64,000 nucleotides of DNA from Gluconacetobacter diazotrophicus PA1 5 (GTDB lineage Bacteria > Pseudomonadota > Alphaproteobacteria > Acetobacterales > Acetobacteraceae). Below are positions 36,278 to 45,727 of this stretch, in pieces. A model generated the notes under the pieces. The model saw only the letters and a list, made by a program, of their open reading frames with translations, was not told the origin of the DNA and did not search any database. Position 1 is the first letter of the stretch. The number at the start of each line of letters is the position of its first letter. The stretch spans positions 968,001 through 1,032,000 of the forward strand of contig NC_010125.1 in the NCBI RefSeq assembly GCF_000067045.1. The letters run 5' to 3'. Both the position numbers and the translations under genes were made by a program.

Positions 36278-37174
36278 ATGGTTCAAGAGAAAATTGTGGT
36301 CATGGGAGCCGGCGCGGTCGGTTGCTATTATGGCGCCCTTCTCGCTTTGAACGGACATCAGGTCACCCTGATCGGCCGCCCGGGCTTGGTTGAGGCCGTT
36401 GCGAACAAGGGGCTACTCCTGGAACGGCAGAGTGGAATCGAGACGGTTGCTTTGGCCGCAAGCGAGTCTGTCGAAGCCGTGGCTGATGCCTCCATCGTCC
36501 TGCTTACGGTGAAATCGGGTGACACGGAAAGTGCGGGGCGTGCTATTTCTCCCCTTCTCGCATCGAATAGCATTGTGCTCAGCATGCAGAATGGGATCGG
36601 CAACGCTGAACGACTTGCTGTGATACTCGGCCGGCCAGTCGTTCCGGTTGTCGTCTATATTGCGGCCGAGATGGCGGGACCCGGCCATATGCGTCATCGC
36701 GGAAGAGGCGAACTGGTTTTCCCGGAAGGGCCCGACAGTTCCAGGCTCGCCTCTTTGTTCAATGATGCGGGTGCTCCGGCCACGGTCTCCAACACAGCCG
36801 AGACGGCTATGTGGACGAAATTCGTCGTTAATTGCTGTGTCAATGCGCTCTCCGCGCTGACCAATCAGACTTATGACCAGATAGCCATGCACGAGGGTGC
36901 TGAGCAATTAGTCAAAGATACAATGCACGAATGTGTTGCGGTCGCGAGTGCGAGTGGCGTCAGTCTTCCAGGCAACATTTGGGAAATCGTTTGGAACGTT
37001 TTCTCTAGCATGGTCGGTCAACGATCTTCGACGGCACAGGATCTGACTCGAGGCAGGAAAACTGAGATCGATCATTTCAACGGGGAAATTGTGAGACTGG
37101 CTCAAAGATTCGAAATTGATGTCCCCGTTAATAATGCCTTGTGGACAATGGTAAGGATTGCTGAGAGCAAATAA
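36278..37174 (+). CDS. Ketopantoate reductase-like (PanE/ApbA family) protein 1
   Basis: 298 aa. Rossmann motif VVMGAGAVGCYYGALLALNGHQV (residues 7-29), LLTVKSGD and the catalytic-type Lys in MWTKFVVNCCVNALSAL. The family reduces 2-dehydropantoate or related 2-keto acids with NADPH. Context (ArsR regulator, MFS) and a second family member at 56230 argue for a role other than pantothenate synthesis. The next 148 bp up to IS21 B hold nothing recognised. Confidence 0.82.
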   Translation: MVQEKIVVMGAGAVGCYYGALLALNGHQVTLIGRPGLVEAVANKGLLLERQSGIETVALAASESVEAVADASIVLLTVKSGDTESAGRAISPLLASNSIVLSMQNGIGNAERLAVILGRPVVPVVVYIAAEMAGPGHMRHRGRGELVFPEGPDSSRLASLFNDAGAPATVSNTAETAMWTKFVVNCCVNALSALTNQTYDQIAMHEGAEQLVKDTMHECVAVASASGVSLPGNIWEIVWNVFSSMVGQRSSTAQDLTRGRKTEIDHFNGEIVRLAQRFEIDVPVNNALWTMVRIAESK

Positions 37175-37439
37175 AAACTCTTTCGGGAATAGTAATACCG
37201 GCGAATATGCCTTGAAAGTTCTCGCTATGAGCGGCGGTGCGGAACCCCCGTCGGTTTGGCCGGCATCACTTCAGTCGCGCGCCGGGCAACCTCGCGCTTC
37301 TGAGTGCGACCACAAGAGCGGTTGTTGATTTGCGTTGAGAAGTGACCCTTTAGGGGCGGTAATTTTCATTGAGATTTGACCCGTGTCTGACCCCTGGCCC
37401 CGGCGCGAACGAGCGAGGGGTTTTCAAGGAGTGATCAGC

Positions 37440-38963
37440 ATGGAGTTATCGAGTGTGATCCGTCGGTGGCATTACCGGGAACATCTGCCGATCCGCGAGA
37501 TCGAGCGGCGGACGAAGCTGTCGCGCAACACGATCCGCAAATATCTGCGGGCGGAGACGGGGGAAGTGAAGTTCAAGGTTCCGGAGCGTCCGAGCCGTCT
37601 GGACCCGTTTTCCGAGAAGCTGAGGGGCTGGCTGTTTCTGGAGGCGGCGAAGTCGCGCAAGCAGCGCCGCACGGGGCGCTGCCTTCATGCCGATCTTGTA
37701 GCGCTGGGTTATGACGGTTCTTATGGCCGCGTAGCCGCGTTCATCCGGGACTGGAAGACGGAGCGGCAACAGGCGAAGCAGACGACGGGGCGCGGGGTGT
37801 TCGTTCCCCTGCGCTTTGCGCCCGGAGAGGCATTCCAGTTCGACTGGGGCGAGGACTGGGCGACAATCGGCGGTCGGCGCATCAAGCTGCAAGTCGCCCA
37901 CAGCAAGCTGTCCTACAGCCGGGCGTTCATCCTGCGGGCCTATCCGCTGCAGACCCACGAGATGCTGTTCGACGCGCTGGGCGAGGCGTTCCGCGCGCTT
38001 GGCGGCGTTCCGCGCCGGGGCATCTTCGACAACATGAAGACTGCGGTGGACCGGGTCGGTCCGGGCAAGGCACGCCAGGTCAATCTGCGCTTCTCGGCGA
38101 TGGTGAGCCATTACCTGTTCGAGGCGGAATTCTGCAATCCGGCGGCAGGCTGGGAAAAGGGGCAAATCGAGAAGACCGTCCAGGACGCGCGGCGGCAGAT
38201 TTGGCAGGAGATGCCGCATTTTCCCGATCTGCCCGCGCTGAACGCCTGGCTCGAGACGCGGTGCGTGGCGCGCTGGGCCGAGCTGCGGCATGTCGAACTG
38301 CCCGGCAGCATCGCCGAGATGCACGCGGCGGAGGTGCCGCACCTGATGGTCTTTGGCCGCCCGTTCGACGGGTTCGTCGAGCACGCCAAGCGGGTCGGGC
38401 CGACCTGCCTCGTGCAGTTCGAGACCAATCGTTACAGCGTGCCGGCTTCCTTTGCCAATCGGCCGGTCAGTCTGCGCGTCTACCACGACCGGCTGGTGAT
38501 CGCCGCCGAGGGGCGGATCCTGTGCGAGCATCGCCGGATCGTCGAGCGGTCCCACGGCGTGCCGGGCCGCACGGTCTATGACTGGCGGCATTACCTGGCG
38601 GTGATCCAGCGCAAACCGGGCGCATTGCGCAACGGCGCACCGTTCGCCGAATTGCCCGGGGCGTTCCGTACCTTGCAAGCGCATCTGCTCCGGCGCGCCG
38701 GGGGCGGCCGCGAGATGGCGGAGATCCTGGCCCTGGTGCTGCATCATGACGAGCAGGCCGTGCTCTGTGCGATCGAACTCGCGCTCGAGGAGGGGGTGGC
38801 CACAAAGACCCATGTCCTCAACACGCTGCATCGCCTGACGGACGCCAAGAAGACGGGAGCCTCCAGGCTCGACGCGCCACAGGCGCTGGTGCTCGAATGC
38901 GAGCCCCGGGCCGATACCGGACGGTATGACGCGCTGCGCGGGGAGGCTCGCCATGCGTCATGA
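37440..38963 (+). CDS. istA: IS21 transposase IstA (element B)
   Basis: 507 aa from ATG 37440, with AAGGAG upstream. HTH ([26 protein letters not shown]), integrase core [11 protein letters not shown] and [10 protein letters not shown], Mu-C-like region [16 protein letters not shown]. Only distantly similar to the istA at 24285. Confidence 0.92.
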   Translation: MELSSVIRRWHYREHLPIREIERRTKLSRNTIRKYLRAETGEVKFKVPERPSRLDPFSEKLRGWLFLEAAKSRKQRRTGRCLHADLVALGYDGSYGRVAAFIRDWKTERQQAKQTTGRGVFVPLRFAPGEAFQFDWGEDWATIGGRRIKLQVAHSKLSYSRAFILRAYPLQTHEMLFDALGEAFRALGGVPRRGIFDNMKTAVDRVGPGKARQVNLRFSAMVSHYLFEAEFCNPAAGWEKGQIEKTVQDARRQIWQEMPHFPDLPALNAWLETRCVARWAELRHVELPGSIAEMHAAEVPHLMVFGRPFDGFVEHAKRVGPTCLVQFETNRYSVPASFANRPVSLRVYHDRLVIAAEGRILCEHRRIVERSHGVPGRTVYDWRHYLAVIQRKPGALRNGAPFAELPGAFRTLQAHLLRRAGGGREMAEILALVLHHDEQAVLCAIELALEEGVATKTHVLNTLHRLTDAKKTGASRLDAPQALVLECEPRADTGRYDALRGEARHAS

Positions 38964-39732
38964 CCCCGCGGCGGGAGCCCTGATCGTCATGCTGCGCGGC
39001 CTGCGGATGTATGGCATGGCCCAGGCCACCGCCGAACTGACGGAGCAGGGCGCGCCGGCGTTCGAGGCGTCCATCCCCGTCCTCTCCCAACTTCTGAAAG
39101 CCGAGTTGGCCGAGCGCGAGGTGCGCTCCATCGCCTATCAGACGAAGACCGCCAGGCTCCCCGCATACAAGGATCTGACCGGCTTCGATTTCTCCGCCGC
39201 CGAGGTCAACGAGGTCATGGTGCGCCAACTCCATGGCGGGGATTTCATCGACCGGGCCGAGAACGTCGTGCTTATCGGCGGACCGGGCACCGGCAAGACC
39301 CACGTGGCAACGGCACTGGCCGTGCAGGCGATCGAGCATCACCGCAAGAAGGCGCGGTTCTGGTCCACCGTCGATCTGGTGAACGCCCTCGAGCAGGAGA
39401 AGGCCGCCAACCGGGCCGGACAGATCGCAGAACGCCTCCTGCGCCTCGATCTCGTCATCCTCGACGAACTGGGATACCTGCCGTTCAGCGCATCCGGCGG
39501 TGCTCTGCTGTTCCATCTCCTCAGCAGCCTCTACGAGCGCACCAGCGTCGTCATTACCACCAATCTGAGCTTCGGCGAATGGGGCGAGGTTTTCGGCGAT
39601 CCCAAAATGACGACGGCCCTGCTCGATCGCCTCACCCACCACTGTCATATCCTCGAAACCGGAAACGACAGCTTCAGGTTTCGCGCAAGCTCGGCCGCCC
39701 CAAAAGCCAGAAAGGAAAAAACAACCGCTTGA
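38953..39732 (+). CDS. istB: IS21 helper ATPase IstB (element B)
   Basis: 259 aa from ATG 38953, overlapping istA by 11 bp. Walker [16 protein letters not shown], Walker [17 protein letters not shown], and [14 protein letters not shown]. It functions with IstA. Confidence 0.92.
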   Translation: MRHDPAAGALIVMLRGLRMYGMAQATAELTEQGAPAFEASIPVLSQLLKAELAEREVRSIAYQTKTARLPAYKDLTGFDFSAAEVNEVMVRQLHGGDFIDRAENVVLIGGPGTGKTHVATALAVQAIEHHRKKARFWSTVDLVNALEQEKAANRAGQIAERLLRLDLVILDELGYLPFSASGGALLFHLLSSLYERTSVVITTNLSFGEWGEVFGDPKMTTALLDRLTHHCHILETGNDSFRFRASSAAPKARKEKTTA

Positions 39733-39989
39733 CCCCCTCCCAAAACATGAGGGAGATACCCAAAGGCCGGGTCAATTCTCGATGAAAACCCCGGGTCAGA
39801 TCTCAGTGAAAATTAACACTGCTGGACCATATTGTCGATACTGCCCAGGATCGGAAACAGATAAGATTTCATGATGCCAGAGCCTCTCCGATTTGTCGGA
39901 TGCCATATCCGGGTCTGGACCGACGGGACACGCCACCGTCTTTACTGCACTCGCCGTCCGTCACAGCGCCAGTCTCCTTCACCGCCTCA

Positions 39990-40433
39990 TCAGATTTTCA
40001 TGACGATGGTATCCCGCGCCCGAATAATCTCGCCGTCCGCATTCCGCACGATCAACGGCGCCAGGGTTTTTCCATCTTTCCGGTCTACCAGTTCCGAATG
40101 TGGCTCCCCGGGTCTGTAGCAGAACGCCTCTCCCCACTGCCTCAATGCGACAATAACCGGAAACAGCGCCTCTCCTTTTGGGGTCAGCACGTAGTCCTGC
40201 CAGGCACTGCCGTCAGATGCCGACGTCACTGCAAGCACTCCCAAGGCAACAAGACCCTGCAAACGGCTCGCCAGAATCCCTTTGGATATTCGGAGACTTT
40301 TCTGAAATTCTCCGAAACGCCTTGCGCCGTCAAAGGCGTCGCGCACGATAAGCAGCGACCACCAGTCGCCAATGCCATCCAGCGACCGGGCCACCGGGCA
40401 TTCCGCATCGCTGAGGCTCACCCGCTTCACCAT
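39990..40433 (-). CDS. HxlR-family transcriptional regulator
   Basis: 147 aa. The N-terminal CPVARSLDGIGDWWSLLIVRDAFDGARRFGEFQKSL is the HxlR winged HTH with its single conserved Cys. It is divergent from an MFS transporter, with two palindromic operators between them. Likely a repressor of the transporter that responds to an electrophile or drug. The 171 bp between IS21 B and this gene hold nothing recognised. Confidence 0.87.
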   Translation of the reverse strand: MVKRVSLSDAECPVARSLDGIGDWWSLLIVRDAFDGARRFGEFQKSLRISKGILASRLQGLVALGVLAVTSASDGSAWQDYVLTPKGEALFPVIVALRQWGEAFCYRPGEPHSELVDRKDGKTLAPLIVRNADGEIIRARDTIVMKI

Positions 40434-40457
40434 CCGACATCCTCACATTTTCATATG

Positions 40458-40509
40458 GTTCTAAAATAGAACTGGACGACGCATGGTGCAATAGGTTCTA
40501 TTATAGAAC
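40458..40509. promoter_or_regulatory. Twin operators between hxlR-type and MFS genes
   Basis: Two copies of the palindrome GTTCTA-NNN-TAGAAC lie at 40458-40472 (spacer AAA) and 40495-40509 (spacer TTA), centres 37 bp apart, between the divergent starts at 40433 and 40529. They are the obvious binding sites for the HxlR protein and would block both promoters. Confidence 0.7.
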
Positions 40510-40528
40510 CTATTATGAGGTGCAACCG

Positions 40529-41728
40529 ATGTCCTCTCCTTCTTCTGCCAATTGCAACCGGCAGCCTCCGCTTACCGGCCCACTCATTCTGCTGCTGGCA
40601 ACCGCCTGCGGACTGAGCGTTGCAAATGTCTATTACGCCGCTCCCATGCTTGACGAGATCGCCCATAATCTGGGTGTCGCCCCGGCCCTTATCGGCAGTA
40701 TCATCACCGCAACCCAGGTCGGATACGGGCTCGGTCTGATCGGTATCGTGCCGCTGGGTGACCTGATATCCTCTGGGCGTCTTGTGCTCATTCAGGGGCT
40801 CACTGCGGCTGCCGGGCTTGTTGCCGCTGCGCTGTCCCCCTCATGGGGATCGCTGCTTGGAAGTCTGTTTCTGGTCGGTCTTTCGTCCGTCATCGTCCAG
40901 ACGCTGGTGGCCTGCGCGGCCGGCTGGGCAGCACCTACCGAGCGGGGACAGGTTGTCGGACAGGTCACCAGCGGCATCGTGATCGGAATCCTGTGCGCCA
41001 GGATCATTGCGGGCCTGCTCACGGATGCGATCGGCTGGCGGGCCGTCTATCTTGCGTCTGCCGTCCTGACAGCGGGCATGGCTCTGGCGCTGGCACGCAT
41101 CCTGCCTCCCGGAAGGCGAAATGAGGTGCCGCGTTCCTATCCGGTCCTGGTTTTCTCGACCCTGTCGCTTTACCGAACCAATCCCGTGCTGCGCCGCCGC
41201 AGTTTGCTGGCGTTTCTGATCTTTGCGATGTTCAACGTGCTCTGGGCGCCCCTTGTTCTTCCACTCAGCACAGCTCCGTTCTCGCTTTCGCACACCGAAG
41301 TCGGGCTGTTCGGTCTTGCAGGCGTGGCTGGAGCGCTGGGGGCCGGACGAGCCGGCATCTGGGCCGATCAGGGCAACGCGCGCCGGACGACCATTCTATC
41401 CTTTGTTCTGGCCCTGGTGGCGTGGGGTCTGATGGCCGCCCTGCCTTTCTCTCTGTGGTTTCTGATCGCAGGCATTCTCCTGCTGGATTTTACCGTTCAG
41501 GCGATTCATGTCACCAGTCAGAGCCTGATCTTTGCCTCGGACGCAGAAGCTCGCAGCCGTCTTGTCGGTGCCTATATGGTTTTCTATTCGCTTGGGAGCG
41601 CATGCGGCGCCTTTGCCTCCACTCTGGCCTATGCACATGGAGGCTGGACCAGCGTCTGCCTGCTCGGGACAGGACTTGGCCTCGCAGGATTAACGCTGGC
41701 ATATTTCCATAAATCAGAAAACCGCTAG
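40529..41728 (+). CDS. MFS transporter (DHA1 type)
   Basis: 399 aa from ATG 40529 with TGAGG 8 bp upstream; GTG 40520 is an alternative. Helix 1 is LILLLATACGLSVANVYYAAPML, and there are about twelve membrane spans. The NVYYAxP motif is typical of the YgaY/YnfM-like exporters often found beside HxlR regulators. Probably an efflux pump in the inner membrane, induced when HxlR is released. The 193 bp downstream hold no gene. Confidence 0.85.
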   Translation: MSSPSSANCNRQPPLTGPLILLLATACGLSVANVYYAAPMLDEIAHNLGVAPALIGSIITATQVGYGLGLIGIVPLGDLISSGRLVLIQGLTAAAGLVAAALSPSWGSLLGSLFLVGLSSVIVQTLVACAAGWAAPTERGQVVGQVTSGIVIGILCARIIAGLLTDAIGWRAVYLASAVLTAGMALALARILPPGRRNEVPRSYPVLVFSTLSLYRTNPVLRRRSLLAFLIFAMFNVLWAPLVLPLSTAPFSLSHTEVGLFGLAGVAGALGAGRAGIWADQGNARRTTILSFVLALVAWGLMAALPFSLWFLIAGILLLDFTVQAIHVTSQSLIFASDAEARSRLVGAYMVFYSLGSACGAFASTLAYAHGGWTSVCLLGTGLGLAGLTLAYFHKSENR

Positions 41729-41921
41729 AAGATCAGATCGATCATCCCCTCTGAAATTCAGGAGCAAGATGAACCATCAGGCGCGGCACCTTTTACTTCG
41801 TCTTCTTCCGTATTTTCCGGATAAAGCCTCCGAACCCCCATGAGTTATCTGACACTCCATTTTTTTTGGATCGATTGTTACGAGATTACTGGTCGCCGGG
41901 ATCTACGCGACATCCCCTCGA

Positions 41922-42530
41922 TCAAAACCGATCAAAGGCAATGACATCGATATCCGGGATCCGTCCCCCATGCGGAGGCAGATCGCCCGTTCCCTTGCCA
42001 ATCGCGACGAACATGACCAGCGCATGGTCCTTGGGCAGGCGGATGATCTCCGCGACTTGCTCGAAATCGAACCCGTCCATCGGGCACGTATCGTAGCCAT
42101 GCGCTGACGCCGCCATCATCAATGCGTATGCCGCCATGCCGGCAGAGCGAAATGCCTCGTCGCGCTGCATCGTCGGGTTGTTTTCGTAATACTGTGTGAT
42201 CATGCCGATATATTTCTCACGCATAGCCTCCGGCGCGTCTTTCCAGTAGCGTCCGGGGTCCTTCGCATAGGCGTGCATGTCCGCGCACAGGACGACGAGT
42301 GCCGAACATTCCTCGATCTGCGGCTGGTGCCACGCCACCGCCTTGATTGCGGCACGGACGGCGGGATCGCGCACCACCAGGAACCGCCAATTCTGGATAT
42401 TGAACGCAGTCGGTGCCGTTCGCGCGGCGCGCAAAATGGCGGTCAGCGTTTCATCAGGAATCGTATGGTGCGCGTCGAAACGCTTCGTCGCCCGTCGCGC
42501 AAACATCGTATCCAGAATCTCGTTCATCAT
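41922..42530 (-). CDS. Nitroreductase-family flavoprotein
   Basis: 202 aa, GGGAGAAAGC before ATG 42530. Family motifs are FARRATKRFDAHHTIPDETL (FMN phosphate contact R-R-S/T-x-R type), PTAFNIQNWRFLVV, and GYDTCPMDGFDFEQV near the C-terminus. FMN-dependent NAD(P)H reductases of this type reduce nitroaromatics, quinones and flavins. Last gene of a leftward operon with efflux and ring-cleavage-like genes. Confidence 0.85.
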   Translation of the reverse strand: MMNEILDTMFARRATKRFDAHHTIPDETLTAILRAARTAPTAFNIQNWRFLVVRDPAVRAAIKAVAWHQPQIEECSALVVLCADMHAYAKDPGRYWKDAPEAMREKYIGMITQYYENNPTMQRDEAFRSAGMAAYALMMAASAHGYDTCPMDGFDFEQVAEIIRLPKDHALVMFVAIGKGTGDLPPHGGRIPDIDVIAFDRF

Positions 42531-42576
42531 GCTTTCTCCCTCTCCTCATTCAGATCCGCTGCTGGCGCGAGGCGCA

Positions 42577-43413
42577 TCAGGCCACGCATTGCCGCTGCCG
42601 GCCAAGCCCCTCGATCCCGAGTTCCACGACATCGCCGGACCGCAGATAGACCGGCTCTGGCCGCATCCCCATTCCGACACCCGGTGGTGTGCCGGTGGCG
42701 ATGACGTCGCCGGGCATGAGTGTCATGTAGCGGCTGACATAGGCGACGATCTCGGCGACGGAAAACACCATCGTGCGCGTAGTCCCGCATTGCATCCGGC
42801 GCCCATTCACATCCAGCCAAATCGCGAGATTCTGAGGGTCGGGCACCTCGTCCCGGCTCACCAGCCACGGGCCGAGCGGCCCGAACGTATCGCATCCCTT
42901 GCCCTTGTCCCACTGGCTTGACTGCATCTGGAAGGCGCGTTCGGACACGTCGTTGGCGACGCAATAGCCCGCGACATGATCCAGCGCCTCGCTGACTGCG
43001 ATATTCTTCGCGCGCGTGCCGATGATGACGGCGAGTTCAGCTTCCCAGTCCAACTGTGTCGCGCCAATCGGCGGGATGATCGGATCGTCAGGCCCGGAGA
43101 GTGCCGTGATCGCCTTGAGAAAGATGATCGGCTCGTCGGGCACCGGCAGCCCTGCCTCTTCCGCATGGTCCCGGTAATTCAGCCCAATGCAGATATATTT
43201 CCCGATCCCTGCGACCGGCACGCCCAGACGCTGGCCAGGATCCACCTGCGGCAAGCTCGACGGATCGATCGCCGCAAGGGCGGCCAGACGCGCCGGCGCC
43301 AGTACCTCCGGCGACACGTCCCCGACCACCCCCGCCAAGCTGCGCAGGCCTCCCGTCTGATCGATCAGAGCCGGACGTTCCTCTCCCGGTTCCCCATAAC
43401 GGCACAGCTTCAT
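42577..43413 (-). CDS. Fumarylacetoacetate hydrolase-family protein
   Basis: 278 aa from ATG 43413 (AGGAG upstream), MKLCRYGEPGEERPALID. The FAH core includes YICIGLNYRDHAEEAG, DWEAELAVIIG with the metal-binding acidic residues (ExE...D pattern), GYCVANDVSER, and GDVIATGTPPGVGMGM. The family hydrolyses C-C bonds of acylpyruvates or decarboxylates oxaloacetate-like acids. In this operon it may process aromatic ring-cleavage products (inference). Confidence 0.87.
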   Translation of the reverse strand: MKLCRYGEPGEERPALIDQTGGLRSLAGVVGDVSPEVLAPARLAALAAIDPSSLPQVDPGQRLGVPVAGIGKYICIGLNYRDHAEEAGLPVPDEPIIFLKAITALSGPDDPIIPPIGATQLDWEAELAVIIGTRAKNIAVSEALDHVAGYCVANDVSERAFQMQSSQWDKGKGCDTFGPLGPWLVSRDEVPDPQNLAIWLDVNGRRMQCGTTRTMVFSVAEIVAYVSRYMTLMPGDVIATGTPPGVGMGMRPEPVYLRSGDVVELGIEGLGRQRQCVA

Positions 43414-43429
43414 GCGTGTCTCCTTTCGC

Positions 43430-44155
43430 TCAGTCGGAATCACAGATAACCAGAGTGGATGGCTCGCGCGCATGCACAACGACCGTCTCGCATCCCGTGA
43501 TCGCGACACCGCAGCCAGCACCAGCATCGAACCCCTGAATTTCGACCTGGCCTGCGGCGACGAGGGCGTAGACGCAGCGGTCCGCATAGGTGGGGATGAC
43601 GGCCTGTCCGCCAGTCGGGAGCGTGAGGCGGAGCACGCGAACCCGAGCCTTTAACGGTAGAGGGTCACCCGACCGCCCCTGATCAGCTTCCTCCGGGTCG
43701 TCTTCGGGAAAGCCGCTGGCCAGCAGGACATGCTCGTGCCCGAAGCGGTCCCCATCGCGGCGCAGGCCGATTTCCGACGCGCCCCCTTCCTCTTCGGGCA
43801 TCAGCCACAGTTGCAGGAGCGACGCCGGCGCACCGCCGGTCTTCCACGTCGCCAGGGCCACGCCATCGCCGGCGCTGACGAGATGACAATCGCCCGGCTT
43901 CAGCAGGCTGTCGCCAAGCCCATCCACCAGCGCCAGAACTGTTCCGTTGAGAACGAGGGTCACGATTTCGACCGCGCTTTCATGGTCCAGCCTGAAGGCG
44001 GCATCGGCCTCCAGGTCGATCCGGTTGAGCACCCGGAGCCGTCCCCAATGTGAGGGAGCGGGGTGAGCATAGTCCCGGAATGCGAAATGGCACTCGAGCT
44101 TGACGCCATCCTGGACCAGATGACCCAGCTCGGAAGGCAGCCGCACTTTGATCAT
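43430..44155 (-). CDS. Pirin-family cupin protein
   Basis: 241 aa. HPAPSHWGRLRVLNRIDLEADAAFRLDHE and ESAVEIVTLVLNGTVLALVDG follow the double-cupin pirin layout, but the usual HPHxGxE metal site is changed here (LDHESAVEIV), so some metal ligands look altered. Bacterial pirins such as YhhW can act as quercetin dioxygenases. The start overlaps the nodT stop (ATGA, 44152-44155), so it is coupled to the efflux genes. Confidence 0.7.
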   Translation of the reverse strand: MIKVRLPSELGHLVQDGVKLECHFAFRDYAHPAPSHWGRLRVLNRIDLEADAAFRLDHESAVEIVTLVLNGTVLALVDGLGDSLLKPGDCHLVSAGDGVALATWKTGGAPASLLQLWLMPEEEGGASEIGLRRDGDRFGHEHVLLASGFPEDDPEEADQGRSGDPLPLKARVRVLRLTLPTGGQAVIPTYADRCVYALVAAGQVEIQGFDAGAGCGVAITGCETVVVHAREPSTLVICDSD

Positions 44156-45717
44156 CCCTGTCGCCCTCCCTGCCCCGCTGACTGGATGGTCGACCGCCGG
44201 GCCACCGCTTCCGGATAGCGCGCCTCCCAGCCACCACCAAGCGCGCGGTAAAGCCGGGCCACTGCGACCGAAACCGCCGTCGTCGACTGGACGAGCTGGT
44301 TCTGGCTGGCCAGAAGCGCGTTCTGCAGGGTCAGCACGTTCAAGAAGTCCGACGCCCCCTGCACGTATTGCTGCTGGGCCAGGCGCACGGCCGTCTCGTT
44401 CTGGGCCACGGTCTCCTTCAGCCGGTCGCGCTGCTGCTGGGCGGCGGAGAAATCGGCCATCGCGTCATCGATCTCCTGCCAGGCCTTGAGAATGGTGCGC
44501 TGCAGGGTGATCGCCGCTTCCTTCTGCTGCGCCCGGCGTAGGCGCAATTGCCCGGTGAGGCGGCCACCCTCGAACAGCGGCAGCGTCATGGTCGGACCGA
44601 AGCCGTATTGTCGCGACGCCCAGGAGCCGAGCCCGCTGAATTGCAGCGCCTGCACGTCGAGACTGCCGGACAGCGTCACGCGCGGAAAGAAATCCGCCAC
44701 GGCCACGCCGATGCTGGCGGTGGCGACATGCAACTGCTCCTCGGCCATGCGGATATCGGGCCGACGTTCGGCCAGTTCCGACGGCAGGCCAACGGGCACC
44801 GCATCGGGTACCGGCGGGATCGGGGCAGGCGTGCCGAGTTGCGCCCGGAGCGCACCCGGCTCGCGCGCAACGAGAAAGCTCAGCGCGTTGATCAGATGCA
44901 CTTCCTGGCTGCGCAGGATCGGCAGGCGCGACTGGAATTCGCTGAGTTGTCCGCGCGAATCCGCCACGTCGAGCTGCGTGGAGGCTCCCTGCGTAAAGCG
45001 CATCGCCGTCAAATCGACACTATGCCGCGCGATGTCGATATTGCGGTCGACGATGGCGATCTGTGCCTGGACGCCGCGCAGATCGAGATAGTCCTGCGCG
45101 GTCTCGGCCATCAGCGAGACCAGCACGTCGCGCTGCATGTCCTGCGTCGCCTGCACAGCCGCGTTGGCCGCCTCGACCTGACGCCGAACATGACCCCAGA
45201 GATCGACTTCCCAGGACGCGCTCATGCCGTATTGCGGCAGATTGAAGGACGGATTGCCGACCGTGCCCGGCACAGCCACGGGGCCGAAGCCCTGCGCGCC
45301 GCTGGCGACATCGCCCGCGCCGGCGCGCTCCAGCGTGCCGAGCAGGCCGAGGATACCGTTGGTGCTGGCCCGCTCGCGGGCGTAGGACGCATTCCCCTCC
45401 ATATGCGGGAACTGTGCCGCGCTCGCGATCCGCCGCTCGGCGATGCTCTCCGCCAGGCGATAGGCGCTTGCCCGCAGATCCAGATTGGCCGACGCGACCT
45501 GCTGTTCGAGCGCCGTCAGCACCGGATCGCGATAGATCGTCCACCATTGCGGATCGGCCGGGCTTTCCACCGGGTGGCTTTCGGCATCCGCCATACCGCG
45601 GCGCCAGTGCGGCGCGCTGGCGAGATCCGGCTTGTGATAGTCGGGCCCGACCGTGCAGGCGCCGAGCAGGAGCGCGCTCGCCAGAGCGAGCATGGGGCGG
45701 TTGAGGCGTGTGATCAT
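44152..45717 (-). CDS. NodT/OprM-family outer membrane efflux lipoprotein
   Basis: 521 aa from ATG 45717. The signal peptide MITRLNRPMLALASALLLGAC ends in a lipobox with Cys at residue 21. Two OEP repeats form the TolC-like barrel and tunnel (long helices LRASAYRLAESIAERR and AAQQQRDRLKETVAQNETAV). Outer membrane channel of the tripartite pump with the EmrA- and EmrB-like proteins encoded just upstream. It starts 10 bp after the emrA-like gene. Confidence 0.9.
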   Translation of the reverse strand: MITRLNRPMLALASALLLGACTVGPDYHKPDLASAPHWRRGMADAESHPVESPADPQWWTIYRDPVLTALEQQVASANLDLRASAYRLAESIAERRIASAAQFPHMEGNASYARERASTNGILGLLGTLERAGAGDVASGAQGFGPVAVPGTVGNPSFNLPQYGMSASWEVDLWGHVRRQVEAANAAVQATQDMQRDVLVSLMAETAQDYLDLRGVQAQIAIVDRNIDIARHSVDLTAMRFTQGASTQLDVADSRGQLSEFQSRLPILRSQEVHLINALSFLVAREPGALRAQLGTPAPIPPVPDAVPVGLPSELAERRPDIRMAEEQLHVATASIGVAVADFFPRVTLSGSLDVQALQFSGLGSWASRQYGFGPTMTLPLFEGGRLTGQLRLRRAQQKEAAITLQRTILKAWQEIDDAMADFSAAQQQRDRLKETVAQNETAVRLAQQQYVQGASDFLNVLTLQNALLASQNQLVQSTTAVSVAVARLYRALGGGWEARYPEAVARRSTIQSAGQGGRQG

Positions 45718-45727
45718 GATCCGCCCC

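Larger units (their letters stand above)
37323..39818 (+). mobile_element. IS21-family element B
   Basis: Related ends TGTTGATTTGCGTTGAGAAG (37323) and the complement of TGTTAATTTTCACTGAGATC (39818), each followed by a GACCC-type inner repeat. istA and istB are intact. I see no clear target duplication (flanks GAGCGGT and CTGCTGG). Confidence 0.82.
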
